A DNA stretch of 64,000 bases from Methylobacterium adhaesivum. Its GTDB lineage: Bacteria; Pseudomonadota; Alphaproteobacteria; Rhizobiales; Beijerinckiaceae. Both the position numbers and the translations under genes were made by a program. The notes under the pieces were generated by a model. That model saw nothing but the letters and a program-made list of their open reading frames with translations. It did not search any database and had not been told where the DNA came from. Positions 8,466 to 16,706 of this stretch are shown piece after piece. The stretch spans positions 1 through 64,000 of the forward strand of contig NZ_BPQD01000020.1 of NCBI RefSeq assembly GCF_022179065.1, given 5' to 3'. Position 1 is the stretch's first letter. Every line of letters starts with the position of its first letter.

Positions 8466-8542
8466 TGGCGCACCCGACACGATTCGAACGTGTGACCTTT
8501 GCCTTCGGAGGGCAACGCTCTATCCAGCTGAGCTACGGGTGC
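8466..8542 (-). tRNA. tRNA-Arg (anticodon CCG)
   Basis: On the minus strand a complete cloverleaf runs from 8542 to 8466. The acceptor stem GCACCCG pairs with CGGGTGC. The D arm is AGCTCAGCTGGATAGAGC. The anticodon loop CTCCGAA gives anticodon CCG, reading CGG. The T arm has the usual GTTCGAATC loop, and CCA is encoded. All stems pair, so it should be functional. Its 3' end faces the small-gene cluster and its 5' side faces a decayed IS3 relic. Repeated insertions near a tRNA gene fit a mobile-element landing site. Confidence 0.97.
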
Positions 8543-8989
8543 TGACCGCGACGGTTACCTAGCCCATACGGCGCTCGTGCGCAACGGGTTTGCGGAAGCC
8601 GCTCGCTCAAAAGAATGACCGCGAGGGCTCCGATGGCAAAGCTTACGGGTTGGGGTGATGTGTGATCGCGTGGACGCCGCGCGAGGCCTTTGTCTGCGCG
8701 GGGGAGAATGCGGCAGAATTGGACGCGGCCCCGGTGAAGCGTCCGATGCGTATCGCTGCCATGGCTCGTCGAGCAGGCTGCCCCCCAAGCAAAGCATCTA
8801 ACGTCATCGCTGCCGCAGTTCGTCATGCACAATGTTTGAGGTTCATTATCGAAACTCACCCACCGCGCTCAATACACTTTGGTCCGTTCACGAGCCTGGA
8901 GTTTGAATCAGAACGCGTACAGGCGAAGTCGTTGTAGAAGAACGGACAAGCCTTCGACGGCATCGCCCACCAACTTATGCGGTCGAGCG
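8543..8989. other. no gene recognised
   Basis: This stretch between the tRNA-Arg gene and the transposase relic has only short frames with random-looking composition on both strands. It is probably eroded sequence of an accessory region. The tRNA promoter should lie at its low-coordinate end. Confidence 0.5.
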
Positions 8990-9200
8990 GCCGGCGGAGC
9001 CTGTCGCGTGAGCGTGGCGGATGATGGCGGCGGAGGCTGAACGCCTCCGGGGTCGAGGTGGATCGCCAAGCGGGGCGTGTGGACGTCAGTGTAACGTCGC
9101 CGCCGCCTCTCCATCACGATCTGTGCCTCCTTGGACCTGCAGACCATCTCGCCGTTCAGCAATTCGCTTCGCAGTCGTGCGCTCAAACCCTCCACAGGCC
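8990..9200 (-). pseudogene. degenerate IS3-family transposase relic
   Basis: The minus strand carries RLRSELLNGEMVCRSKEAQI followed by VMERRRRRYTDVH, clearly related to the IS3 OrfB C-terminus (compare [20 protein letters not shown] at the start of the window). The catalytic ESFN segment is altered and RPHSSLGY is lost. The closing PEAF region is only readable in a shifted frame, so there is at least one frameshift. Only about 65 codons remain. It lies just downstream of the MarR-type regulator gene. Confidence 0.7.
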
Positions 9201-9277
9201 TATTCCGTCACGTCACGCCGGAAACCGTGGAGGGTGTTCTGGTGCCGAGAATGAAGCACCGTCGCAGGCCCAAGGTG

Positions 9278-9799
9278 TCAGGTCAGTAGGGTGTCCATAT
9301 CGTGGCGCTGCTGATGGCCTGCGGTGATCTTCTTTATCAGGCGGATCAAGGTCGCCCGCTCCTCGGCCGAGAGTGGCTCGAGGGTCGCGTCGTGGGCCTG
9401 CCGCGCCGCGTCCTCCATTCGAGACAGCAAGGCGCGTCCCGCCGGGGTCGGGCGGCAGTTCTGTGAACGCCGATCCGTGAGCGCGGGCGATCGTTCGATG
9501 AATCCCCGTGCGGCGAGGCGTTTCAGGGCACCCGTCGTCGTTGTCCGGTCGAGGGCGACGGCATTCGCCAAGGTGGTCTGATCGGCCTCACCCCGAGCTG
9601 CCAGCAAAGACAGCAGACTGTACTGCAGTGGCGTGACGCCGAATGCGCCACAACGCTCGGAAAACAGGCTGACATGAATCTGATGCAGACGCCGTATCAG
9701 GAAGCCGGGCCGCTCAGGGAGGGGCCAGGGTGCTCCGACCTGTTCGACGACTGTCCCGCCTCGCCGTGCGAGCGCGCCCTCCCCCGTAGCCCCGTCCAT
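9278..9799 (-). CDS. MarR-family transcriptional regulator
   Basis: The product is 173 residues. It has a MarR winged-helix domain: dimerisation helix (GFLIRRLHQIHVSLFSERCG), recognition region (VTPLQYSLLSLLAARGEADQ, then TTLANAVALDRTTTTGALKR), the wing with conserved DRRSQNCRPTPAGR, and a C-terminal dimer helix. MarR proteins bind palindromes next to their own genes and are released by aromatic or phenolic ligands. The ATG at 9797-9799 is preceded by GGAGG and gives a normal family length; a longer frame reaches 9862. It diverges from the catabolic operon starting at 9961 and probably represses it through the palindrome at 9868-9887. Confidence 0.9.
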   Translation of the reverse strand: MDGATGEGALARRGGTVVEQVGAPWPLPERPGFLIRRLHQIHVSLFSERCGAFGVTPLQYSLLSLLAARGEADQTTLANAVALDRTTTTGALKRLAARGFIERSPALTDRRSQNCRPTPAGRALLSRMEDAARQAHDATLEPLSAEERATLIRLIKKITAGHQQRHDMDTLLT

Positions 9800-9867
9800 C
9801 GTCCTCCCCCTCCGCGTTCGATCCGCCACTCGGACGGCGCTTGGCACGCACCATGCTTTCATACCAG

Positions 9868-9887
9868 ATACGAAGCATACTTCGCAT
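9868..9887. promoter_or_regulatory. candidate MarR operator in the divergent intergenic region
   Basis: CGAAG (9871-9875) and CTTCG (9880-9884) form a perfect inverted repeat around CATA. It extends to about 20 bp with one mismatched pair. It sits in the 161-base region between the MarR gene and the operon it diverges from. Size and symmetry fit MarR-family operators. A second, shorter repeat (ATGCTT near 9853 and AAGCAT near 9873) overlaps it. Confidence 0.55.
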
Positions 9888-9960
9888 TCCAGGAGCCTCG
9901 CCAGGGCCGAGGGATGCGACGGTCGACACGATGTCGCGAGACCCGAGGGAGAACGCGAAA

Positions 9961-11235
9961 ATGGACGATGGGCGCTACGACACGCTCCTGCGCGGCGGCC
10001 GGGTCATCTGCCCTGCCTCCGGCATCGACGGCATCAGGGACGTCGCCATCCGCGACGGGCGGATCGCGGCGGTGTCGGACAGCATCATTCCCTCGGCCGC
10101 GACCGAAGTGGTGAACGTCGCCGGCAAGCTCGTCCTGCCGGGGATGATCGACACCCACGGCCACGTCTACCAGTACGTCACCGGCCGCTTCGGTCTGCCG
10201 CCCGATATGGTCGGCGTGCGCTCGGGCGTCACCACGGTGATCGACCAGGGCGGCGCCTCGTGCATGACCCTGCCGGGGTTCCGCCACTTCGTCGCCGAGC
10301 AAGCCGAGACCCGGATCTACGCCTTCCTCTCCGCCTATCTGGTGGGCGGTCTCGAGGGGCATTTCTATCCCAACCTCTACAGCCCGGATGGCGTCGACAT
10401 CGACGCCACGGTGAAGTCGGCCGTGGAGAACCGCGATCTCGTACGCGGCATCAAGGGTCACGCCGAGATCGGTGGCTTCGCCCGGTGGGGCATCAAGGTG
10501 ATGGAGATGGCGGCCGAAATCAGCCGCCGCGCCGAACTCCCGCTCTATGTCCATTTCGGCCAGCTTTGGGGCCTGCCTGAGAGCGGCGCCAACGGCGAGG
10601 ATGCCAACACCATCATGGAGCGGGTGATCCCGCTGCTGCGGCCCGGCGATTTCCTCGCCCACCCGTTCACCCGCCATCCCGGCGGCTTCATCAACGAGGC
10701 GGGCGTCGTCCACCCGATCATCCGGGCGGCGATGGATGCCGGCCTGCGGGTCGATGTCGGCCACGGCAGCCACTTCTCCTACCGGGTCGCCCGCGCCTCC
10801 CTGCCGGCGGGCGTCGTGCCCTACACGCTCGGCGCCGACATGCACGGCTACAACACGGAGGTCCCCCGGCCGGCGGGCACGCCGGAGGAGCACCACGACG
10901 ACGAGAACCACCCCTTCCTCGGCCAGGCCCGCTTCAGCCTGACCCAGGCGATGAGCTCGATGATGGCGCTCGGTCTCAGCCTTGAGGAAGTCGTCCCCAT
11001 GGTGACGAAACACCCGGCCGAGATGCTCGGGCTGTCCGACCGGATCGGCGCCCTCACGCCGGGCTTTGCCGCCGACATCTCGGTGCTGCACGACCATCGC
11101 GGTCGCTTTCTGCTCCGCGACAACGAGGACACGCAGGTCGTCGCCCAGCGCCTGCTCCAGCCCGCCTTCTGCCTGCGTGCCGGGCGCCGCTTCGACGCCG
11201 ATTCGCCGATCCTGCCCAACGCCATCGCGGCCTGA
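9961..11235 (+). CDS. dihydroorotase-like amidohydrolase (cyclic amidase family)
   Basis: The product is 424 residues. It is a metal-dependent TIM-barrel amidohydrolase with the small N- and C-terminal beta-sandwich typical of the family. Visible ligands are the HGH pair (residues 65-67), a lysine in GIKGHAE (about 164) that can be carboxylated to bridge two metals, His in YVHFGQ (about 197), His in VGHGSHFS (about 266-269) and Asp in LGADMHGYN (about 292). The C-terminus has the usual LGLSDRIGALTPGFAAD signature. Such enzymes hydrolyse cyclic amides or imides, or deacetylate. The start chosen has a GGGAG ribosome site; a longer frame to 9841 crosses the operator. It is first in the operon with the molybdenum hydroxylase and importer genes. 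Confidence 0.85.
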   Translation: MDDGRYDTLLRGGRVICPASGIDGIRDVAIRDGRIAAVSDSIIPSAATEVVNVAGKLVLPGMIDTHGHVYQYVTGRFGLPPDMVGVRSGVTTVIDQGGASCMTLPGFRHFVAEQAETRIYAFLSAYLVGGLEGHFYPNLYSPDGVDIDATVKSAVENRDLVRGIKGHAEIGGFARWGIKVMEMAAEISRRAELPLYVHFGQLWGLPESGANGEDANTIMERVIPLLRPGDFLAHPFTRHPGGFINEAGVVHPIIRAAMDAGLRVDVGHGSHFSYRVARASLPAGVVPYTLGADMHGYNTEVPRPAGTPEEHHDDENHPFLGQARFSLTQAMSSMMALGLSLEEVVPMVTKHPAEMLGLSDRIGALTPGFAADISVLHDHRGRFLLRDNEDTQVVAQRLLQPAFCLRAGRRFDADSPILPNAIAA

Positions 11236-11344
11236 GACAGCTTCACGAAACACCCGATCACGGTCGGCTCTCGCCTCGGGCCCGACAGCGCGGAGGAGTT
11301 TCGTGAGGGATGCCAGTTGCACCCGAACCTAGGGAGACGACCGC

Positions 11345-12214
11345 ATGGGCGTCGATCAGCCCCCGACTCTTCTGCCCGATCCCCGGTGCGACTGGTCTCG
11401 TCTCGACCGGGCGGCGCGGGACGCCGCTTACGACAACAACGCAGCGGTGCCCGACAGCGCCGCGCAGGCGGCGGCCCGCAACGCGGCCTCCGCCGCCTAC
11501 CGCGTGGCGCATCCCGAAGGCCTCGACATTCCGTACGGGGCTGCGCCGCGGGCCGCCCTCGACCTCTTTCCCGCCAAGGACCCGGGGGCGCCCTGCCTCG
11601 TCTTCATCCATGGCGGCTACTGGCAGCGCAACTCACGCGATCTGTTCGCGTGCTTCGCAGAAGGCCCCGCCGCCGCCGGCTGGTCCGTGGCGATGCCCGG
11701 CTACACCCTGGCGCCCGAGGCGAGCCTTACGGGAATCGTCGCCGAGATCGGCCAGGCCCTCGACTGGCTCGCCGCGAAGGGATCGGCCCACGGCATCGCC
11801 GGCCCCCTGATCCTGGCCGGCTGGTCGGCTGGGGCGCAGCTGGCGGCCTTGCACCTGTCCCATCCGGCCGTGGCGGCGGGGCTCGCGATCTCGGGCGTCT
11901 ACGAACTCGGCCCCTTGCGCGACACCGGGCTGAATGACGCCCTGAAACTCACGGACGCGGAGGTCGCCGGACTCTCGCCCCTGCGCCTGCCCGTAACGGC
12001 CAAGCCCCTCGCCATCGCTTACGGAACCGCCGAGCGCCCGGCCCTCGTCCATGACGCCCGTGCCTTCCACGCCCTGCGCAGCACCCACCATGCGCCGGGG
12101 CCGCTCATCCCCGTGGCCGGCGCCGAGCACTTCTCGATCCTCGACGAACTGCGACGCCCCGGCGGCGTGCTGGTACGCGCCGCGACCGATCTCGCGAAGG
12201 GACTTTGCGCATGA
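11345..12214 (+). CDS. alpha/beta hydrolase, arylformamidase (kynurenine formamidase)-like
   Basis: The product is 289 residues. HGGYWQ (about residues 88-93) forms the oxyanion hole as in kynurenine formamidases and HGG-type esterases. GWSAGAQ holds the nucleophile Ser (about 161). The catalytic His is probably in GAEHFSIL near residue 261. The N-terminal region, with DRAARDAAYDNNAAV, matches formamidase-like proteins. It could hydrolyse a linear amide, formamide or ester produced by the amidohydrolase or the hydroxylase. Its TGA overlaps the ATG of the next gene, so the two are translationally coupled. Confidence 0.85.
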   Translation: MGVDQPPTLLPDPRCDWSRLDRAARDAAYDNNAAVPDSAAQAAARNAASAAYRVAHPEGLDIPYGAAPRAALDLFPAKDPGAPCLVFIHGGYWQRNSRDLFACFAEGPAAAGWSVAMPGYTLAPEASLTGIVAEIGQALDWLAAKGSAHGIAGPLILAGWSAGAQLAALHLSHPAVAAGLAISGVYELGPLRDTGLNDALKLTDAEVAGLSPLRLPVTAKPLAIAYGTAERPALVHDARAFHALRSTHHAPGPLIPVAGAEHFSILDELRRPGGVLVRAATDLAKGLCA

Positions 12215-14580
12215 GCGACGCGACGCGGCTTTCCGAAGGGGTCGGCGCCCCCCTGCCCCGCAAGGAGGACGACCGCCTGATGCGCGGACGCGGTCAGTAT
12301 GTCGGCGACCTGCGCCTGCCCGGCCTGCAGGACGTCGCCTTCGTGCGCAGTCCTCTGGCGCATGCCCGCATCAGGGCGATTCACGTGCCGGAAGCGTTTC
12401 GAGGACAGGTCTTCACCGCCGCCGACCTGACCGACGTGCAGCCGATCCGGGCCGTCTCGGGCCTTGCCGGGTTCAAGGTCTCCGAGCAGCCGGTTCTCGC
12501 CAGGGACAAGGTGCGGCAGGTCGGCGAACTCCTGGCGATCTGCCTCGCGCCGACGCGGGCGGAAGCCGAGGACATCGCCGCCGCCATCGTCCTCGACCTC
12601 GAGGAATTGCCGGCGGTGCACGACATGCTCGCCGCGCGCGAACCCGGTTCGGCCCTGGTGCACGACCATTGGGGCGACAACGTCTTCCTCGAGACGTTCG
12701 TCGACGTGAACTTTTCCGCCGCCCTCGACGCCCCGATCAAGGTCTCGCGGACGATCTCGACGGGTCGGCAATGCATGGCGCCGATCGAGGGGCGGGGCAC
12801 GGTGGTGCATCTCGACCATCGCATGGACCAGCTCGTGGTCCACACGGCGAGCCAGATGCCGCACATCGTGCGCAACGGCATCTCCGAGTGTCTCGGGATC
12901 GAGCAGGGGCGCCTGCGCATCGTCTCGCCCGATGTCGGCGGCGGCTTCGGCTACAAGGCGATCCTGCTCGCCGAGGATGTCTGCCTCGCCTGGCTGGCCT
13001 TGCGCGTCGGCCATCCCGTGCGCTGGCTCGAGGACCGGCGCGAGCACCTCACCGCCAACGCCAATTGCCGCGAGCACCATTACCGCATCACCGCCTATGC
13101 CGAGCGCGATGGCACCCTCCGGGGCATCGACTGCGAGGCCACCGTCGATTCCGGAGCCTACTCGGCCTACCCGTTCTCCGCCTGTCTCGAGGCGGCGCAG
13201 GTGGCGAGCATTCTGCCCGGTCCCTACGACTTCCCGGCCTATCGCTGCCGGACCTGGTCGGTCGCCACCAACAAGTGCCCAATCCTGCCCTATCGCGGCG
13301 TCGCCCGCACGGGCGTGTGCTTCGCCATGGAACTCATCCTCGACGCGGTCGCGGCCGAGGCGGGCCTGGAACCCTGGACGGTCCGCGAGAAGAACCTCGT
13401 GCGGGCCGAGCAGATGCCGTTCGACAACATCACGAACAAGCACTTCGACAGCGGCGACTATCCGCAGGCGCTGAGCCGCGCCCTGGCGGCCATCGACGTC
13501 GCGGCCGTGCGGGCGCGCCAGAAGGCGGGCGAACCAGACGGGCGCTGCATCGGCCTCGGGCTCTCGATCTACTGCGAGCAGGCGGCGCACGGCACTTCGG
13601 TCTATTCCGGCTGGGGCATCCCCATGGTGCCGGGCCACGAGCAGGCCGGCGCGCGCCTCACCCCCGATGGCGGCCTCGAACTTCGCATCGGCGCCCATTC
13701 CCACGGCCAGGGGCTGGAGACCACCCTAGCGCAGGTGGCGCACGAGATCCTCGGCGTGCCGGTGGCGCGCACGCGGGTGGTGCACGGCGACACCGCCATG
13801 ACGCCCTATTCGACCGGCTCCTGGGGCTCGCGCGTGATGGTGATGGCCGGCGGCGCCGTGGCGGCGGCCTGCCGCGAGCTGGCGGATCGGGCGCTTCGCA
13901 TCGGCGCCCACCTGCTCCAGGCCGATCCCGCCGCCTGCCGCTTCGAGGCCGGCCGCGTCGTCGGCCCCTCCGGCGATGTCGGCCTCGGGCAGATCGCCCA
14001 CACCTGGTACCGACGGCCGCAGGATCTGAGCCTCGACGTCGATCCGGGCGGGCTCGAAGTCACCGCCGGCTACAAGCCGATGCGGGATTCCGGCACCTTC
14101 TCGTACGCCGCACACGCCGTGGTGGTGGCCGTGGACCCCGACCTCGGAGCGGTTGAGATCCTCGACTACTGCATCGTCGAGGATGGCGGCACCCTGGTGA
14201 ACCCGCTCGTGGTCGACGGCCAGATCTACGGCGGCCTCGCGCAGGGAATCGGAACGGCCCTCTACGAGGAGATGCGCTTCGATGCCCGCGGGCAGCCCCT
14301 CGCCTCGACCTTCGCCGACTACCTCCTGCCGGGGGCCGCCGAGGTGCCCGAACCGCGCATCGACCACATGGCGACCCCCTCGCCCTACACCCAGTTCGGC
14401 GTGAAGGGGATCGGCGAGGGCGGAGCCATCGCACCCCCGGCGGCCCTCGCCAACGCCATCAACGACGCCCTGCGGCCCCTCGGGATCGCTTTGCTGCATT
14501 CGCCCGTGAGCCAGCACCGCATCGTCGAGGCCGTGCTGAGCGCCCGCGCCACCGCCGAACGCACGCGGAAGGCCGCATGA
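12211..14580 (+). CDS. xanthine dehydrogenase-family molybdenum hydroxylase, large (molybdopterin) subunit
   Basis: The product is 789 residues, usual for CoxL/XdhA-type large subunits. The N-terminal a/b-hammerhead begins RKEDDRLMRGRGQYVGDLRL. SPDVGGGFGYKA (about residue 243) contacts the molybdenum cofactor. The active-site loop reads YRGVART (about 360) rather than the AYxCSFR loop of true CO dehydrogenases, so this is not a form I CO dehydrogenase. VKGIGEGGAIAPP (about 735) carries the catalytic base Glu. Family members hydroxylate N-heterocycles or aldehydes with water as oxygen source. The ATG overlaps the previous stop, and its own stop overlaps the next start. Confidence 0.95.
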   Translation: MSDATRLSEGVGAPLPRKEDDRLMRGRGQYVGDLRLPGLQDVAFVRSPLAHARIRAIHVPEAFRGQVFTAADLTDVQPIRAVSGLAGFKVSEQPVLARDKVRQVGELLAICLAPTRAEAEDIAAAIVLDLEELPAVHDMLAAREPGSALVHDHWGDNVFLETFVDVNFSAALDAPIKVSRTISTGRQCMAPIEGRGTVVHLDHRMDQLVVHTASQMPHIVRNGISECLGIEQGRLRIVSPDVGGGFGYKAILLAEDVCLAWLALRVGHPVRWLEDRREHLTANANCREHHYRITAYAERDGTLRGIDCEATVDSGAYSAYPFSACLEAAQVASILPGPYDFPAYRCRTWSVATNKCPILPYRGVARTGVCFAMELILDAVAAEAGLEPWTVREKNLVRAEQMPFDNITNKHFDSGDYPQALSRALAAIDVAAVRARQKAGEPDGRCIGLGLSIYCEQAAHGTSVYSGWGIPMVPGHEQAGARLTPDGGLELRIGAHSHGQGLETTLAQVAHEILGVPVARTRVVHGDTAMTPYSTGSWGSRVMVMAGGAVAAACRELADRALRIGAHLLQADPAACRFEAGRVVGPSGDVGLGQIAHTWYRRPQDLSLDVDPGGLEVTAGYKPMRDSGTFSYAAHAVVVAVDPDLGAVEILDYCIVEDGGTLVNPLVVDGQIYGGLAQGIGTALYEEMRFDARGQPLASTFADYLLPGAAEVPEPRIDHMATPSPYTQFGVKGIGEGGAIAPPAALANAINDALRPLGIALLHSPVSQHRIVEAVLSARATAERTRKAA

Positions 14581-15452
14581 AGCCCGCCCCCTTCGCCTAC
14601 GAGCGCCCCGGCGACCTGTCCGCCCTCCTAGCCCGGCTCGCGGATGCCCCGGGACGGGTGAAGCTCATGGCCGGCGGTCAATCCCTCGGCCCGATGCTGA
14701 ACCTGCGCCTCGTCGAGCCCGACCTCGTCCTCGACATCACGGGCGTACCCGAACTCCGCCGGGCGGCGATCGAGGGCGACACCCTGGTGCTGGGGGCCTG
14801 CGTCACACACGCGGACATTGAGGACGGGCGCGTTCCCGACGTGACGAAGGGCGCCATGGCCCGGGTGGCGAGCGCCATCGCCTATCGGCCCGTGCGCAAT
14901 CGCGGCACCCTCGGCGGCTCCCTGGTCCATGCCGATCCGGCCGCCGATTGGGTGACGTCGCTCGTCGCCCTCGGGGCCGAGGTCGAACTGGCCTCGGCAT
15001 CCGGCCGGCGGCGCCTCGCCTTGGACGCCTTCGTCACCGGCGCCCTCGACGTGGCGCTGGCGCCCGGCGAGATGCTGGTCGCCGTGCGCATCCCCGGTCT
15101 TGGACCCGGCATCGCCTGGGGCTACGTCAAGCATTGCTCCAAGATCGGCGAGTTCGCCCACGCCATCGGGGCGGTGCGGCTCGATCCGGGTGCGGGCCAC
15201 GGCCGCGTGGTGATCGGCGCCGTCGAGGGCGCACCCCTCTTGGTTCCGGAGGCGCGGCACCTGTTCGGCGGGCGGATCGGCCCCGATTTCGCCGACCGCT
15301 TCGAGGCCGCCGCCGCCGATGCCTTGCTGCGGGAGGCCGGCATGACCGACGCCGTGGCGCGCCACGTCCACGTCACCGTGCTGGCGCGCGCCGTCGCGCA
15401 GGCGGCCACGACGCTGTTCGCCCCCACCCGAACCGTCAGCGAGGCCGCATGA
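14577..15452 (+). CDS. molybdenum hydroxylase, medium (FAD-binding) subunit
   Basis: The product is 291 residues. AGGQSLGPMLNLRLVEPD is the first FAD-binding loop and RNRGTLGGSLVHADPAAD the second, both hallmarks of CoxM/XdhB-type FAD subunits. A CO_deh_flav_C-like C-terminal domain follows. It passes electrons from the iron-sulfur subunit to FAD and then to an acceptor. ATGA overlaps on both sides place it tightly in the operon between the large and small subunits, giving the gene order L-M-S. Confidence 0.95.
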   Translation: MKPAPFAYERPGDLSALLARLADAPGRVKLMAGGQSLGPMLNLRLVEPDLVLDITGVPELRRAAIEGDTLVLGACVTHADIEDGRVPDVTKGAMARVASAIAYRPVRNRGTLGGSLVHADPAADWVTSLVALGAEVELASASGRRRLALDAFVTGALDVALAPGEMLVAVRIPGLGPGIAWGYVKHCSKIGEFAHAIGAVRLDPGAGHGRVVIGAVEGAPLLVPEARHLFGGRIGPDFADRFEAAAADALLREAGMTDAVARHVHVTVLARAVAQAATTLFAPTRTVSEAA

Positions 15453-16660
15453 GCGCCGCATCGACCGCCCGTCGGGACACCTCCCTGTCCCTCGAGCTCA
15501 TGGTGAACGGCCGGGCCCGGAGCCTGCGGGCAGAGCCGCGCACCCACCTCGCCGACGTCCTGCGCGATGGCCTCGACCTCACGGGCACGCATCTCGGCTG
15601 CGAGCACGGTGTCTGCGGCGCCTGCACGGTGCTCCTCGACGGCGAACCGGCGCGGGCCTGCCTCACCTTCTCGGGGGCCTGCGCGGGTGCCGAGGTCACC
15701 ACCATCGAAGGCCTCGACGACGACGCGATCGCCGCCGAGTTGCGGGCTGCGTTCAACCGCGAGCACGCCCTCCAGTGCGGCTATTGCACCCCCGGCATGC
15801 TCATCGCGGCCCGCGACTTGGTTCTGCGTTTGCCCGAGGCCGACGAACGCCGCATCCGCGCCGGCCTTTCGGGCAATCTCTGCCGCTGCACCGGCTATGT
15901 CGGCATCGTCCGGGCGGTGCGCGGGGTCATCGCGGAGCGCCGCGCCCGGGGCATCGGCCCGACCACGGGCGGACATCGCGGCCTCGGCCCCGTCGGCGCC
16001 CGCGACGGACACGGCGTCGCGGCGATCCGCTCCCCGGTCGCGCATGCCCGGCCGGTCTCGGAGCCGCAGGTCGTCCAGGTGGTCGAGGATTTCGAGGCCG
16101 CCCATCGCTTCGAGCAGATCGTCACGGTGGCGCATCCGCCCGAGACCGTCTTCGCCCTGTTCGGCAACGTCGAGGCCGTCGCGGCCTGCCTGCCCGGCGC
16201 CGCGTTGACGGGCCAACCGGCGCCCGACACCGTCGAGGGCGCCCTCGAGGTGCGGATCGGGCCGATCGCGGCGCGGTTTCGCGGCCGTGCACGCCTCACG
16301 CGGGACGCCGAGACCCTGACGGGCCGCATCCTCGGCGCGGGATCCGATGCCGGCGGACGCTCCGCCACCCAGGGGGAAATCCGCTACCGCGTCGAGCCCG
16401 GCGCGGCGCCCGGCACCGCCAGGATCGTCCTCGCCGTCGGCTACACGCTCAAGGGACCACTTGCACAGTTCGGGCGGCCCGGCCTCGTGCGCGACCTCGC
16501 CGGACGCATCGGCGCCGACTTCGCCGCAAATCTCGGGGCGCATCTGTCGGGTGCCCCGGCCCCGGCACCCGCGGGCCTGAATCCCCTTCGCCTGCTCGTC
16601 AAGATGCTGACGGCGTCCCTGCGGCGGCGGCTCGCCGCCTCGGGTGCCCGAAGGCCGTGA
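15449..16660 (+). CDS. molybdenum hydroxylase [2Fe-2S] subunit fused to a CoxG/SRPBCC domain
   Basis: The product is 403 residues, about 240 longer than a normal small subunit. Residues 1-160 are a CoxS-type iron-sulfur subunit: CEHGVCGACTVLLDG with a further Cys in RACL bind the plant-type cluster, and QCGYCTPGM with GNLCRCTGY bind the second cluster. After a linker, a CoxG-type SRPBCC domain begins near residue 218 (FEQIVTVAHPPETVFALFGN, then VEAVAACLPGA), followed by an amphipathic basic tail (LLVKMLTASLRRRLAASG). In carboxydotrophs CoxG recruits the enzyme to the membrane, so the fusion suggests the complex is tethered at the inner face. The start overlaps the FAD subunit stop. Confidence 0.93.
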   Translation: MSAASTARRDTSLSLELMVNGRARSLRAEPRTHLADVLRDGLDLTGTHLGCEHGVCGACTVLLDGEPARACLTFSGACAGAEVTTIEGLDDDAIAAELRAAFNREHALQCGYCTPGMLIAARDLVLRLPEADERRIRAGLSGNLCRCTGYVGIVRAVRGVIAERRARGIGPTTGGHRGLGPVGARDGHGVAAIRSPVAHARPVSEPQVVQVVEDFEAAHRFEQIVTVAHPPETVFALFGNVEAVAACLPGAALTGQPAPDTVEGALEVRIGPIAARFRGRARLTRDAETLTGRILGAGSDAGGRSATQGEIRYRVEPGAAPGTARIVLAVGYTLKGPLAQFGRPGLVRDLAGRIGADFAANLGAHLSGAPAPAPAGLNPLRLLVKMLTASLRRRLAASGARRP

Positions 16661-16706
16661 TCCCGCACCTCGAACCGCTCCCCAAGCTCGCCCCCGGAGA
16701 CTCACC

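Noticed and set aside
8662-8937. 91-codon plus-strand frame between tRNA-Arg and the IS relic
   Set aside because: No ribosome site, no family, and random-looking composition in an eroded region.
9859-11322. 487-codon minus-strand frame opposite the amidohydrolase gene
   Set aside because: Shadow. The plus strand has all metal-ligand motifs of the amidohydrolase family.
12019-13704. Long minus-strand frame opposite the molybdenum hydroxylase large subunit
   Set aside because: Antisense shadow. The plus-strand protein has all family motifs and overlapping operon junctions.
12211-16660. Aerobic carbon monoxide dehydrogenase (coxMSL)
   Set aside because: The large-subunit active-site loop is YRGVART, not the AYxCSFR of form I CO dehydrogenase, and the gene order is L-M-S. 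A generic heterocycle or aldehyde hydroxylase is more likely.
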